From Persicobacter diffluens (GTDB taxonomy: Bacteria; Bacteroidota; Bacteroidia; Cytophagales; Cyclobacteriaceae): a DNA stretch of 64,000 nucleotides. The stretch covers positions 2,418,001 to 2,482,000 of the forward strand of contig NZ_BQKE01000001.1 of NCBI RefSeq assembly GCF_036244895.1. The letters are read 5' to 3'. The notes under the pieces were generated by a model. It did no database searches. It saw nothing but the letters and a program-made list of their open reading frames with translations, and was not told the origin of the DNA. Positions 9,769 to 19,256 of the stretch are shown here, piece after piece; the first letter of the stretch is position 1; each line of letters begins with the position of its first letter. The position numbers were made by a program, and so were the translations under genes.

Positions 9769-11151
9769 TTAGTAACCAGGATTTTGATCTGCTTCAGAGA
9801 TCAGTTCATTGGTTTGAATTTCAGCTAGGGGGATCGGGAAATAACGCTCGTTCGGTAACATGCCGGAGATCAAATCAAAGCTTTCCGTGCGACAAATATC
9901 CACCCAACGGTGTCCCTCAAAGCACAGCTCTTTTCTTTTCAATTCCAGTATGGTCTTCACCGGACGACTGCCCAAATTGCGCACCTCCATGCCTGAGCGC
10001 TCTTCTACTGTATTCAATAAGGCTAGGATTTGGCTTTCTGCCGACATCCCCTCCAGCGCCCATAAGGCTTCTGCCATGATGTAATACATTTCAGAAAGAC
10101 GGAATACGACCACAGGATCAGCCCCGCCGGAAACATCCGAATATTTGGCCACCCCTGAGGTGACTTGCTGACCATCCAAAGTGGGGATATCTCTGAAGAT
10201 GAAATCCTTGCGGGCATCACCAGAGGAATAGGCATTGAACAAGGATTTGGTGTAAGCCACTTCTCCTCTTCCCCCTACACTTGTTGGAGATAAATAATAA
10301 CCCATACGGTTACGATCCTGAATGCTATAGTTCAATGCGAATAGAATCTCGTCGTTTTCCGGGCTTTCAAAAACGGTGCTGTACGCTCCCATCAAATCAA
10401 AGGCAGCGGAAGATTCCAAAGTGGCCGCTTTATCAAAAGCACGTTGGTATAGAGCCCCTGCGGATTGCCCATTTTGCGCTAAAAAAGTGGCATAATACAA
10501 AGAAGTTCGCGCATCCAGCGCTATGATGCCGGACAAGTTCATGAACGATCGTCCCTCTACCGTGGCACTAAATTCTGCCACCATTTCCAGATCAGCCAGG
10601 ATATTTTCATATACTTCGGCTTCCGGAGTACGGGCAATGTCCAGTCCCTCCAAGCCCTGTACGGGCTGATCACGATAAGGAATGGCACCGAAAAGTTGCA
10701 CCAAATTCAAATGCGCCAAAGCACGCAATCCATAGGCTTGTAATAAAAATTGTTCTCTTTGTTCTTCCGTCAAATTACCCAGGCTGTTGGCTTTTGCAAT
10801 CACCACATTCGCCTGGTTAATCGCCGTATAACTTTGGGCCCAAATCCCTTCGGTTACCGCATTATCCGCCAAAATATTGCGGTTACTGATTTGCTGATAA
10901 TCCAGAGAAGTACCGGTTCTTTCCGCATCACCGGAGGCCAAGGCTCCGACAATGTATAAATCCCGACCATACAAACTGTTGGACTGAAAGGCGTCATACA
11001 CCCCTAACATTGCAGATTGTAAACCTGCGGCATCCGTAATGGCCTGATCGGCCGTTACCGCATCCACGGGCTGTACATCCAGCAATCCATCACAGGCCGA
11101 AAGACCGGCACCAAAGAATAGAAAAAGATAGATTATTTTAAAGGATTTCAT
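9769..11151 (-). CDS. SusD/RagB-family outer-membrane lipoprotein
   Basis: A 460-residue lipoprotein (LSAC lipobox, Cys20, then DGLLDVQP, the usual SusD opening). Helical TPR-like segments include AYGLRALAHLNLVQLFGAIPYRD. The C-terminus has RLSEMYYIMAEAL, the family motif RKELCFEGHRWVDICRT and the ending YFPIPLAEIQTN. SusD proteins lid the SusC transporter and capture ligand at the cell surface. The gene starts 9 bp after the susC stop. The ligand of this family member is probably a peptide product of cyanophycin, inferred only from the neighbouring peptidases. Confidence 0.93.
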   Translation of the reverse strand: MKSFKIIYLFLFFGAGLSACDGLLDVQPVDAVTADQAITDAAGLQSAMLGVYDAFQSNSLYGRDLYIVGALASGDAERTGTSLDYQQISNRNILADNAVTEGIWAQSYTAINQANVVIAKANSLGNLTEEQREQFLLQAYGLRALAHLNLVQLFGAIPYRDQPVQGLEGLDIARTPEAEVYENILADLEMVAEFSATVEGRSFMNLSGIIALDARTSLYYATFLAQNGQSAGALYQRAFDKAATLESSAAFDLMGAYSTVFESPENDEILFALNYSIQDRNRMGYYLSPTSVGGRGEVAYTKSLFNAYSSGDARKDFIFRDIPTLDGQQVTSGVAKYSDVSGGADPVVVFRLSEMYYIMAEALWALEGMSAESQILALLNTVEERSGMEVRNLGSRPVKTILELKRKELCFEGHRWVDICRTESFDLISGMLPNERYFPIPLAEIQTNELISEADQNPGY

Positions 11152-11160
11152 AGCGATTCA

Positions 11161-14151
11161 TTAAAGGGTTAAATTGACACCAGCCACAAATACTCTTGGA
11201 TTAGGATAGGTAAAAAAGTCCGTTCCTAATCGCACATCGTCATCTCCGGCATAATTCACCTCCGGATCCAAACCGGAATAATTCGTCAATGTCCATAGGT
11301 TCTGTCCACTGACATAGAAGCGACATTTTCTCAAATGAAGCTTTTCCAATACCGGCTGTGGCAAGCTGTAACCCACTGTCAGGTTTTTCAATCGCAAGAA
11401 GCTCCCATCTTCCACAAATCTGCTCGATGTCCGGTTGTTATTGTTCGGATCGTTCGCCGTCGCCCGTGGGATATCGGTAATATCTCCCGGTTGTTGCCAT
11501 CGATCCAGAATGGTCGTCATCTGATTATCGGCTCCCTTCATGGATTCCAGATAAACGCGGGTACCATTGTAAATATCATTGCCATAAGAAAATTGGAAAA
11601 ATAACTGCACATCAAATCCCTTCCAGCGCAATTGGTTATTCCAACCCCCGAAAAGCTCCGGATGAGGATTTCCAATGACCGTACGATCCTCAGTGGTGAT
11701 TTCTCCGTCCTGATTCAAATCGGCAAAGACCATATCACCGGTGGAAGCATCCACACCTAGGGCCTCAAAGCCATAAAAAACACTGATCGGACTGCCTTCC
11801 TGAATGCGGTTGGATCCGCGACCAATATTATCGATCGGCTGACCGTTGTACAGTTTTAAAACCTCATTTTTATTGGAGGCCAGGTTCAGACTGGTATTCC
11901 AATACACCGATTTGGATTGCGCTAGCACATCGTAAGACAACTGCAACTCCCAACCCTTATTCTGCATCGACCCAACATTGGACATCACAGAAGAATAACC
12001 ACTGGACAAGGGCAATGGACGGGAAAGCAACATGTCCTCCGTTGTCTTGATATAATAATCGAAACTGCCACTCAAGCGGTCATTCCACCAGCCCATATCC
12101 AAACCGACATTGGTTTGAATTACGGTCTCCCATTGCAAACTTTCATTCGGTAATTGAGAAGGGCGAATACCCGGCTGTCCGTAATAGTCCGATCCTGAAG
12201 AGAACAAGGCTTGATAGCGGAAGTCGCCAATGGCGTCATTTCCGGTCAGGCCATAGCCCACTCTTAATTTTAAGTTGGAAAGGTTTTTACGCCCTTGAAG
12301 AAAGGACTCTTCAATCGCGCGCCATGCAAAAGAGGCTGCAGGAAATAAACCATATCGGTTATCATTTCCGAATTTCGAGGAACCATCGCGACGTACACTG
12401 GCAGTAAACAGATATCGATCCGCGTAACCATAATTCACTTTGGAGAAATAAGAGTTGATTCCTCTGTCCAAACCATAGCTGTCCGCAGCTACAATCTCCG
12501 AGGCCGAAGTGATGTATTCAAATTCCGGACGGGAAAAGTTCTGTCCTCTCAGGAAGTTGGTTCGTCTTTGATATTGTTCCGCACTCCAGCCCAACAATAC
12601 ATCCAATCGGTGCACATCCGCCCACTGTTTGTTGTATCTCAGCGTGGCATTAACGGTCGCATTCAAGCTTTGGCTATTGGCATTAAAACCTAATCCATTA
12701 TAGGTCGCTCCCTGACGAGTGGTCACCGGATCATAGCTATGCTCACGAAGCTGATAATAATCGAAACCTCCTTTAAGCTGGAAATTCAAATTAGAAATAA
12801 TCTCATAATCCAGATAAACATTCCCCAAACCTCTGTAACTGTAGGCCTTATTCACGGCATTCTCCGCAATAGCAACCGGATTGGCGTAAGGACCATCTTC
12901 ATTGAAGCTACCATCCTCATTGCGCACCGGATAAATGGCCGGCAATGATAAGGCATTGGGCAAGGGAGCGTTCAACGATTGGTCTCCTTCAATACGATCG
13001 GTATCCGAATAGGTGAATTGTAAACTACTTCCCACTTTTAATTTTTCGGAAAGCATATGATCAAGATTCAGGCGTAAGGACATTCTTTCATAAGCACTCC
13101 CCTTCACAATACCATCCTGCCTGAAATAACTTCCCGAAAGGAAATAACTCGTTCTTTCATTCCCGCCCTGAGCAGATAGATCATAATTGGCTTGTGGCGC
13201 TAGCTGAAAAATCTCCGATTGCCAATCCGTATCGTGTTCGTAATTCGCAATGTATTCCGGCGAGTATTTCTCAAAACCCAACTGATCATTTTTATATTCA
13301 AACCACTGTTCCTTATTCAATAAGTCCAATTGCTTCCAGGCTTGCTGAATCCCGTAATAAGCATTGAAATTGATCACATCCTTACCATTCTTTCCTCTCT
13401 TGGTGGTGATCAAAACCACCCCATTTGCTGCCCGAGCACCATAGATCGCGGCTCCCGCCCCATCCTTCAGCATGGTGATGCTTTCAATATCGGAAGGGTT
13501 AAGATCAGATAGTGCGCTGATCGTTTGACCACTAAAACTCACCTGACTACCATTTTCAGACGTTACCGGAATTCCATCAATCACATACAAAGGTTGGTTG
13601 CCTGCATTCACAGAACCTACCCCACGCACACGCACAGACAAAGCACTACCGGGCGTACCCGAGTTTTGCGTCACCTGCACCCCGGCCGCCTGGCCGGAAA
13701 GCGCCGCATCCAAAGACCCCACAGCAAGGTCCTCCAGCTTATCACTTTTTACCACCTGCGTAGAGGTTGTCAGCATCCGCTTACTTTCAGCGGAATAACC
13801 CATCACCACGACTTCATCCAACTCCTGAGAATCCGACACGAGCTGAACATCCACGCGACTTTGAGTTCCGACCACCACTTCCTGGGTTTTCATCCCCAAA
13901 AAAGTAAAAATCAATTTTGCCTTTGGATACTCGTCCAGCTCCAACTGGTAAGCACCCGCAACATCGGTAATCGTCCCATAAGAGGTCCCTTTTACTTTAA
14001 TGGCCACCCCGGGCAGGGCATCCCCGTTGCCGGCATCGGTCACTTTGCCCTGAATGGTTTGCCCCAGGGCCGGCATTGTTAAACATGGGAGGATAAGCAA
14101 GGCCCAAAGCAGGAAATGCGCCCTCCCGGAAATAAGTAGTAAATTGGTCAT
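11161..14151 (-). CDS. SusC/RagA-family TonB-linked outer-membrane transporter
   Basis: A 996-residue protein with signal peptide (to about residue 30, ending ALGQ), a carboxypeptidase-regulatory-like domain (QGKVTDAGNGDALPGVAIKV), then the TonB plug with PLYVIDGIPV and the SusC signature IESITMLKDGAGAAIYGARA, followed by a large beta-barrel ending in an aromatic-free VNLTL. It imports oligomers pulled in by SusD using TonB energy. It lies 6 bp downstream of the S51-like peptidase gene and 9 bp upstream of susD, so all three should be one transcript. Confidence 0.95.
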   Translation of the reverse strand: MTNLLLISGRAHFLLWALLILPCLTMPALGQTIQGKVTDAGNGDALPGVAIKVKGTSYGTITDVAGAYQLELDEYPKAKLIFTFLGMKTQEVVVGTQSRVDVQLVSDSQELDEVVVMGYSAESKRMLTTSTQVVKSDKLEDLAVGSLDAALSGQAAGVQVTQNSGTPGSALSVRVRGVGSVNAGNQPLYVIDGIPVTSENGSQVSFSGQTISALSDLNPSDIESITMLKDGAGAAIYGARAANGVVLITTKRGKNGKDVINFNAYYGIQQAWKQLDLLNKEQWFEYKNDQLGFEKYSPEYIANYEHDTDWQSEIFQLAPQANYDLSAQGGNERTSYFLSGSYFRQDGIVKGSAYERMSLRLNLDHMLSEKLKVGSSLQFTYSDTDRIEGDQSLNAPLPNALSLPAIYPVRNEDGSFNEDGPYANPVAIAENAVNKAYSYRGLGNVYLDYEIISNLNFQLKGGFDYYQLREHSYDPVTTRQGATYNGLGFNANSQSLNATVNATLRYNKQWADVHRLDVLLGWSAEQYQRRTNFLRGQNFSRPEFEYITSASEIVAADSYGLDRGINSYFSKVNYGYADRYLFTASVRRDGSSKFGNDNRYGLFPAASFAWRAIEESFLQGRKNLSNLKLRVGYGLTGNDAIGDFRYQALFSSGSDYYGQPGIRPSQLPNESLQWETVIQTNVGLDMGWWNDRLSGSFDYYIKTTEDMLLSRPLPLSSGYSSVMSNVGSMQNKGWELQLSYDVLAQSKSVYWNTSLNLASNKNEVLKLYNGQPIDNIGRGSNRIQEGSPISVFYGFEALGVDASTGDMVFADLNQDGEITTEDRTVIGNPHPELFGGWNNQLRWKGFDVQLFFQFSYGNDIYNGTRVYLESMKGADNQMTTILDRWQQPGDITDIPRATANDPNNNNRTSSRFVEDGSFLRLKNLTVGYSLPQPVLEKLHLRKCRFYVSGQNLWTLTNYSGLDPEVNYAGDDDVRLGTDFFTYPNPRVFVAGVNLTL

Positions 14152-14157
14152 GTCAGG

Positions 14158-16059
14158 TTAAGGATTTTTGCTGATATAAATTTTTCCCTCTAGGTATTGT
14201 CCGTTTACTTGTCCATTGACAATATATAGTCCGGCAGGAACCACAGGCTGGCGAAAGAAATGATCGGAAGAATACCAGGCTTTCACCAGCCGGCCATCCT
14301 CATCATACAATTGCCAATATTTTTCTCCTGCACCCAGCGGGTCAGTGATTTTTGGAATACTATTTAATGGTGTTGGCGCTTCAGGCAATTCAGGTCGCGC
14401 CGGGTCATCATTTTCCGATAGGCTGCCCAAGGGATAAAGCTCCCCATAGCGCATGCTCGCCTTCATTTTTGCAAAGGAAATAATCTGACGATTACTATTG
14501 GCATCCGGTAGATAGCCTCCGTCCATGGCTTCTACGACCCATAAAGATTGTGCTCCTTCAGGTACCTCTAATACTAGTTGATCATCCACTATTGTGGTCT
14601 TTATAAAAGCCCGGGCATCGAGTGAGATGACACGAGACAAGGAGTGGGTCCATAAGCCATATTGATAGGCCGCCATTTCATTCTCGGCAAAATCCCCTTC
14701 CTCCAGAAAGGCATCCATCAACATCACGCCGGGTAATAAGCCTAGTCCCTGTTCAAATTTCAGATTTCCTCTATAAGCATGGTCATCGCGACTGCGGAGG
14801 TTATTACAAAAAACATCCCCAACAAATTTGATACTCGCCCCACCAGCCAGGATCGCCACTGAAGAAGTTTTTAACAGCGCCTGTAAATACGGGCCATAAT
14901 TATCATCCTCCAACAATGCGGCTACCGCGGCATAATCATCGGTGGCTAAAACAATTTTGGTAATTTCAGGCAGCCACTTTCGAGTACCTTCCGGCCATTC
15001 ATGATCAAGGACATGAACCTCTTCTTCTAAACTACCTTCTGAAAAGAAATTATTTTTAGCAAAAACTAACGTTTTACCTTCAATATTATTTAAAAATACT
15101 ATAGATTTTTGGTTAACATTGGCATCATCCAAATTTCCAACCAAGGCCATCTCTCTATTGATAAAAGACTGATCAACTGACACATAAACTTTTTCGAATT
15201 GCGTCACAACCTCCTTAGTTTTTAAATCAAACTTTTGATTTTGCACTAACGAAACTATTTCAAAACTTTCTGCTTTTAGGGGACTATTTGCTTCTGCCGA
15301 TAATGCCCCAGCAATGCCTGCAAAGGTCACGGCTCCGGTACCACTAACCGTCCCCACCCCTGTGGCATCTACCATCAGGGCGGTACGATCATCAACACCT
15401 ACTCCCCACATTTCCACTCCCTTGCGCAACTGCATATACCCTAGCATGGACAGCATCCGAGGTAATCGTCCACGCTCGGCAAAATGTGTATCAGTAATAA
15501 ATCCCGGTAGACAGGGCAATAGCTCCTTTTGAAAACGAAAATAACGCGCATCCAGGTTTTCCATGCCATCTACAGGTAGCAAACTTCCATTTTCAGCAGT
15601 AAAATCCCATTCGCCAAGAATGGCCATACCTGCAGAGGTCCCCCCAATAGCTGCCCCCTGTTCAAAGCGAATACGAAGCCAATCGGCAAAGCGGGAAGCC
15701 TGATAATATCGATAATACTTCCATTGATCCCCTCCTTTAAAAAAGAAGGCATCAAAGGAGGATAGCTGCTCAATAAGGGAGGCCTCATTGGCATTTGAGG
15801 CATCAATTTGAAAATGCCTGGCTTCCGCAGCGCCTAATGACACAAAATACTGCGACAGCCAGGAATCCTCTTCCGGGGCATAGCTAATAATCGCCACCTT
15901 CTTATTTTCTGCCTGCTGCACGAACCATTGATAAGGCGCATCGCTCCAGCCACCATGCTGTTCACTTCCTCCACCGACTAATAGCAGTGAGCCCTGTGCC
16001 AAAACATTAAATCCTGAAAATAAAAAGATTAGCCCCCACCAAAATGGAAGGAGTTTCAT
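14158..16059 (-). CDS. secreted S51-family (cyanophycinase-like) peptidase with T9SS-like tail
   Basis: A 633-residue protein with signal peptide (cleavage after VLAQ, residue 22). Residues about 25-270 are a peptidase S51 domain: LLVGGG, FKGGDQWKYY (107-116), IGGTSAGMA with Ser142, and DTHFAERGRLPRML (190-203). The last keeps the arginines of the cyanophycinase motif but has Thr instead of Gln between D and H. The middle (270-570) is a long extension of unknown fold. The last ~60 residues (WQLYDEDGRLVK, PAGLYIVNGQ, KIYISKNP) look like a type A T9SS sorting domain, so it would be exported to the cell surface. It is first in the operon. Specificity may differ from the downstream cyanophycinase. 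Confidence 0.75.
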   Translation of the reverse strand: MKLLPFWWGLIFLFSGFNVLAQGSLLLVGGGSEQHGGWSDAPYQWFVQQAENKKVAIISYAPEEDSWLSQYFVSLGAAEARHFQIDASNANEASLIEQLSSFDAFFFKGGDQWKYYRYYQASRFADWLRIRFEQGAAIGGTSAGMAILGEWDFTAENGSLLPVDGMENLDARYFRFQKELLPCLPGFITDTHFAERGRLPRMLSMLGYMQLRKGVEMWGVGVDDRTALMVDATGVGTVSGTGAVTFAGIAGALSAEANSPLKAESFEIVSLVQNQKFDLKTKEVVTQFEKVYVSVDQSFINREMALVGNLDDANVNQKSIVFLNNIEGKTLVFAKNNFFSEGSLEEEVHVLDHEWPEGTRKWLPEITKIVLATDDYAAVAALLEDDNYGPYLQALLKTSSVAILAGGASIKFVGDVFCNNLRSRDDHAYRGNLKFEQGLGLLPGVMLMDAFLEEGDFAENEMAAYQYGLWTHSLSRVISLDARAFIKTTIVDDQLVLEVPEGAQSLWVVEAMDGGYLPDANSNRQIISFAKMKASMRYGELYPLGSLSENDDPARPELPEAPTPLNSIPKITDPLGAGEKYWQLYDEDGRLVKAWYSSDHFFRQPVVPAGLYIVNGQVNGQYLEGKIYISKNP

Positions 16060-16359
16060 AAGTAGTAATAAAGGTTATAATAAATAAGACAAACTATTCC
16101 TGAATCCGGGCGGATTCAATTAAGAGGCGACTAATTGTCGAAAATAGGTTGCAAGCCCTGAAGAGAAAGCGACTTACAAAGAGGAATAGTGAATACTTTC
16201 ATATTTATTTATAATTTCAACTTAACCGAATATAATGAAATTCTCACAAATGAGTCAAGTTTAAGATAAATTTTTAAGCAGTTTTTTGAAATTTTTAGGG
16301 CAAATACAAAAAGCTGCGTATTTTTATTACTAAAATTGAAAAATCCAAACGTCTATTTA
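16060..16359. other. divergent promoter region of the cyanophycin locus
   Basis: This 300-bp region lies between the start of the S51-operon (minus) and the original ATG of the YfcC-type transporter (plus, 16360). It must hold both promoters. It is AT-rich. I could not place a confident -7 (TAnnTTTG) box on either strand and saw no ORF or strong hairpin. Confidence 0.5.
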
Positions 16360-16395
16360 ATGAATAAATCCATACAGCTAGACATTTTTGCCTAA
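16360..16395 (+). pseudogene. severed 5' end of the YfcC-type transporter gene
   Basis: ATG at 16360 followed by AATAAATC is the native start: joined to the sequence right of the IS (from 17597) it reads MNKSSNNFKVPDTL in frame. The IS enters after the ninth base of the duplicated GAATAAATC, so the frame now reads MNKSIQLDIFA and stops at 16395 inside the element. Confidence 0.85.
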
Positions 16396-17587
16396 AAACG
16401 TAAAAAGCGAATCAACAATAGTAACTTTGGGTTCCAACGCCAACAAAGATCTATGTTCAATTCGCTTCACAGCAAACTTACGCAAGAATTTCCAAAATGG
16501 GGTAAAGCTTGCTGGAAAAATGTACTCGCTTTAAGTTTAGGTATCATCCGAAAAGGAACCGTATGTCTTAATAAAGTGAAAGATTGCATAGGTAGCATTT
16601 TAGAAAATCAGAGTACTTCCGCCTCTGGTCATTACAAACGCTTAACCCGCATATTTACGGAATATTCTGACACCCATTTATGGAGTGATCTATTGCAATT
16701 ATCCGCCATGCATATGCACAAAGGTGGGGATTTTTTGATGGTCGATGGCACCAGCTGGACGCAAGGGGATCGTACTTTCCATTTCATGACCTTGGCAATT
16801 TTGTATAATGGAGTTGCTGTGCCGATCTATTTCATGAACCTGGAAAAAAAGGGCATTAGTAATCAGGATGAAAGGATTCAGTTACTTTCAGAAGCATCGA
16901 AGTTATTCAATCTACAAGGCAAAATTCTCTTGGCTGATCGCGAATACGCAGGACAGAAATTCATCAAATACCTTGAGGATAATGGCTTTAAATATGTGCT
17001 TCGGGTAAAAGAATCCAACTTTAAGACTCAATGGAATGAAAAATCCATGACAAAAGCGCAAATGATTTCAAAAGTCATAAATAGTAAGGTGAAGGGCAAA
17101 ACGATGTCCGCTAAGATGAAGTTTGAAGCCGGAGACAATTGCCGGATGGTCATCAAGAAAAGTGAAGATCCGGAAAAGGAACCTGTGATTTTCCTTCTGA
17201 CAAATCTATCTAAAAACGCATATAAAGTAGCTGAGGACTATCGGAAGCGATGGCAAATTGAGACATGTTTCAGACATTTGAAGACCAATGGTTTTGACCT
17301 TGAAAAAATGAATGTTCAGGGAGCAGATAGATGCCGGTTAATGATGGCTATTGTCGTTTTTGCATATTCGGTATCCATAGCTCATGGGTTGAAAAAGTAC
17401 AAAAGTGTTAGTCTGAAAACTTATGCCAATGGTAAAAGGTACAGATCCATTTCCGTTTTTCGAAAAGGAGTCGAATGCATCGCAGAAGCTGATTACAGAA
17501 TAGAAAATTGGGGCGAGTATATCCTGATTCACTTCTTAAGCCATGATCGGAAAATTTGCCCCAAATCAATAAATGTCTAGCTGTATG
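16371..17587 (+). mobile_element. complete IS4-family insertion sequence
   Basis: A 1217-bp element bounded by perfect 17-bp inverted repeats CATACAGCTAGACATTT (16371-16387, and its complement at 17571-17587) and flanked by the 9-bp direct repeat GAATAAATC (16362-16370 and 17588-17596). One transposase gene fills it. Intact ends, intact duplication and intact DDE gene all point to a recent and probably still active copy. It has landed in the first codons of the transporter gene. Confidence 0.95.
16453..17580 (+). CDS. IS4-family transposase
   Basis: A 375-residue DDE transposase. Catalytic residues are visible as MVDGTSW (Asp98), LLADREY (Asp162) and the IS4 signature Y-x2-R-x3-E-x6-K (Tyr263, Arg266, Glu270, Lys277; YRKRWQIETCF). 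The length suits a compact IS4 member with little inserted between strands. The stop codon lies inside the right inverted repeat. It moves the element by cut-and-paste or copying. The gene looks intact. Confidence 0.93.
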   Translation: MFNSLHSKLTQEFPKWGKACWKNVLALSLGIIRKGTVCLNKVKDCIGSILENQSTSASGHYKRLTRIFTEYSDTHLWSDLLQLSAMHMHKGGDFLMVDGTSWTQGDRTFHFMTLAILYNGVAVPIYFMNLEKKGISNQDERIQLLSEASKLFNLQGKILLADREYAGQKFIKYLEDNGFKYVLRVKESNFKTQWNEKSMTKAQMISKVINSKVKGKTMSAKMKFEAGDNCRMVIKKSEDPEKEPVIFLLTNLSKNAYKVAEDYRKRWQIETCFRHLKTNGFDLEKMNVQGADRCRLMMAIVVFAYSVSIAHGLKKYKSVSLKTYANGKRYRSISVFRKGVECIAEADYRIENWGEYILIHFLSHDRKICPKSINV

Positions 17588-18971
17588 GAATAAATCCTCC
17601 AATAATTTTAAAGTACCCGATACTTTAGTCATCGTATTTTTTATTCTCCTGTTTTTCATAGGATTTACTCATATAATACCGGCAGGGGAATACCTTCGTA
17701 CCGAAGTCAATGAGCGTACGGTATTAGTGGCCAACTCCTATCAGGAAGTAACCGCCAATCCACAGCCGCTGGTCAGCGTATTTACCGCTCCATTAAAAGG
17801 CTTTAGTGCTGCCGCAGAAATTATTGCCTTTATTTTATTCGTCGGGGGAGCCTTCGGGATTATTAACGCCACGGGAGCCATTTCCGCCGGACTGGCACAA
17901 GTGGTGAGCATTTGCCACAAAAAGCCTATTTTTCAATGGATTCTACTACCGGTAATCATCATTCTTTTTTCCCTGGCCGGAGCCACTTTTGGGATGAGCG
18001 AGGAAGTGCTGGTCTTTATCTTGATTACGCTGCCACTGGCCAAAGCTTTAAAGCTAGATCCTATACTGGGCGTCGCCATTCCCTTTGTGGGTGCCGGTGC
18101 AGGCTTTGCCGGAGCTATCCTCAACCCTTTCACCATCGGCATTGCGCAAAGTATAGCAGAAATTCCACTTTTCTCAGGATGGGAATACCGCACTTTGGTA
18201 TGGCTGGTTTTCACCGGCATTACCGTGACTTATCTAATGCTATATGCCTGGCGCATTACCAAAGATCCGGATAAAAAACTTTTAGCCTTTGAAATAGAGG
18301 AGCAGGAAAATAAAACAATGGAAACCCTCACCCTCTCCAGAATGATCGTACTTTCTATTTTCGGTATGGGTATTGGCCTTTTAATTTGGGGCGTTTCCAT
18401 CAAGGGCTGGTATATGGTGGAAATCGGAGGGCTGTTTTTGGGAATGGGCATCATTTCCGGGGTGATCGGACGATTATCCGCTGCAGACATCAACAAAGCC
18501 TTTGTTGGGGGAGCCAAAGAAATGATGACGGCTGCATTAGTCGTGGCCATGTGTAAAGGTATTTTGGTCATTGCTACGGATGGAAAAATCATCGACACCA
18601 TATTGTATGCACTTTCTGATAGTGTGCAGGGCTTGCCGCGTTCGGTTTCGGTAATGGCCATGCTGGCCTTTCAAAGCAGCCTGAACTTCCTGCTTCCTTC
18701 CGGCTCCGGACAGGCCGCATTAACGATGCCCATTCTTTCCCCACTAAGTGACTTACTGGACATCTCGCGACAAACCACCGTTTTGGCATTTCAATTCGGA
18801 GATGGGCTGACCAACCTGATCATCCCTACCAGCGGGGTTACTATGGGTGTTTTATCTATTGCAAAGGTACCTTATCAAATATGGCTTAAATGGATGCTTC
18901 CGCTGATGCTGGTGTTATTCTTTGCCGCAGGCGCCTTACTTTTGATCCCGCTTTACTTTCAGGTTTGGTAA
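17556..18971 (+). CDS. YfcC-family (basic amino acid / C4-dicarboxylate carrier type) membrane transporter, start removed by IS
   Basis: About 460 native residues with 11-12 hydrophobic segments. VPDTLVIVFFILLFFIGFTHIIPAGEY, the duplicated GAGFAGAILNPFTIGIAQ and LPSGSGQAALTMPIL segments and the break near residue 250 match the YfcC carrier family. The native ATG is at 16360, on the other side of the IS. The reading frame now extends left only to a TTG (17556) within the IS end, adding MPQINKCLAVW, and the first in-frame ATG lies deep in the membrane domain. So it is either made weakly from TTG or is a fresh pseudogene. It diverges from the cyanophycin operon; arginine or ornithine exchange is a plausible but unproven role. 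Confidence 0.75.
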   Translation: MPQINKCLAVWNKSSNNFKVPDTLVIVFFILLFFIGFTHIIPAGEYLRTEVNERTVLVANSYQEVTANPQPLVSVFTAPLKGFSAAAEIIAFILFVGGAFGIINATGAISAGLAQVVSICHKKPIFQWILLPVIIILFSLAGATFGMSEEVLVFILITLPLAKALKLDPILGVAIPFVGAGAGFAGAILNPFTIGIAQSIAEIPLFSGWEYRTLVWLVFTGITVTYLMLYAWRITKDPDKKLLAFEIEEQENKTMETLTLSRMIVLSIFGMGIGLLIWGVSIKGWYMVEIGGLFLGMGIISGVIGRLSAADINKAFVGGAKEMMTAALVVAMCKGILVIATDGKIIDTILYALSDSVQGLPRSVSVMAMLAFQSSLNFLLPSGSGQAALTMPILSPLSDLLDISRQTTVLAFQFGDGLTNLIIPTSGVTMGVLSIAKVPYQIWLKWMLPLMLVLFFAAGALLLIPLYFQVW

Positions 18972-18981
18972 AGCCACAAAA

Positions 18982-19010
18982 AAACCGCTAATCACTTAGC
19001 GGTTTTTTTA
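18982..19010 (+). terminator. rho-independent terminator after the transporter gene
   Basis: The stem ACCGCTAA / TTAGCGGT with a 4-base loop is followed by seven T (19003-19009), and preceded by A-rich sequence, so it may work in both directions. It starts 11 bp after the transporter stop codon. Confidence 0.85.
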
Positions 19011-19029
19011 TTATTCCTTTAAATGCGAT

Positions 19030-19251
19030 GAAGCCAAATGATGGCCGCTTAGATTTAATAAATCAATTCCAGCAACTTGCCCTCAACTCATTTGAGGCCT
19101 ATTTCCGATGATTCAATCGCCTCCATATGGGCAAGCTTACTTACTCCTCCTTTCTCTGCCTGCTTGGAAATAAATCGAAACAGAAAACTATTCCTTCATT
19201 TTCTCCAGCTTGCAACTCAAGGAGGGTTAAAGCCTGAATCACCCGGCTTAA
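19030..19251 (-). repeat. TTAA-element copy 1 (degenerate)
   Basis: About 222 bp matching the dispersed TTAA-flanked element in inverted orientation. The conserved half (TATTCCTTCATTTTCTCC, then AAGCCTGAATCACCCGGCTTAA) is recognisable, while the left end has drifted. It lies 5 bp from copy 2. Confidence 0.7.
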
Positions 19252-19256
19252 CCCCC

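Noticed and set aside
16060..16359. Bacteroidota promoter boxes for the cyanophycin operon
   Set aside because: CAAA- and TTTG-like words occur but none with the right spacing on either strand, so no promoter was annotated.
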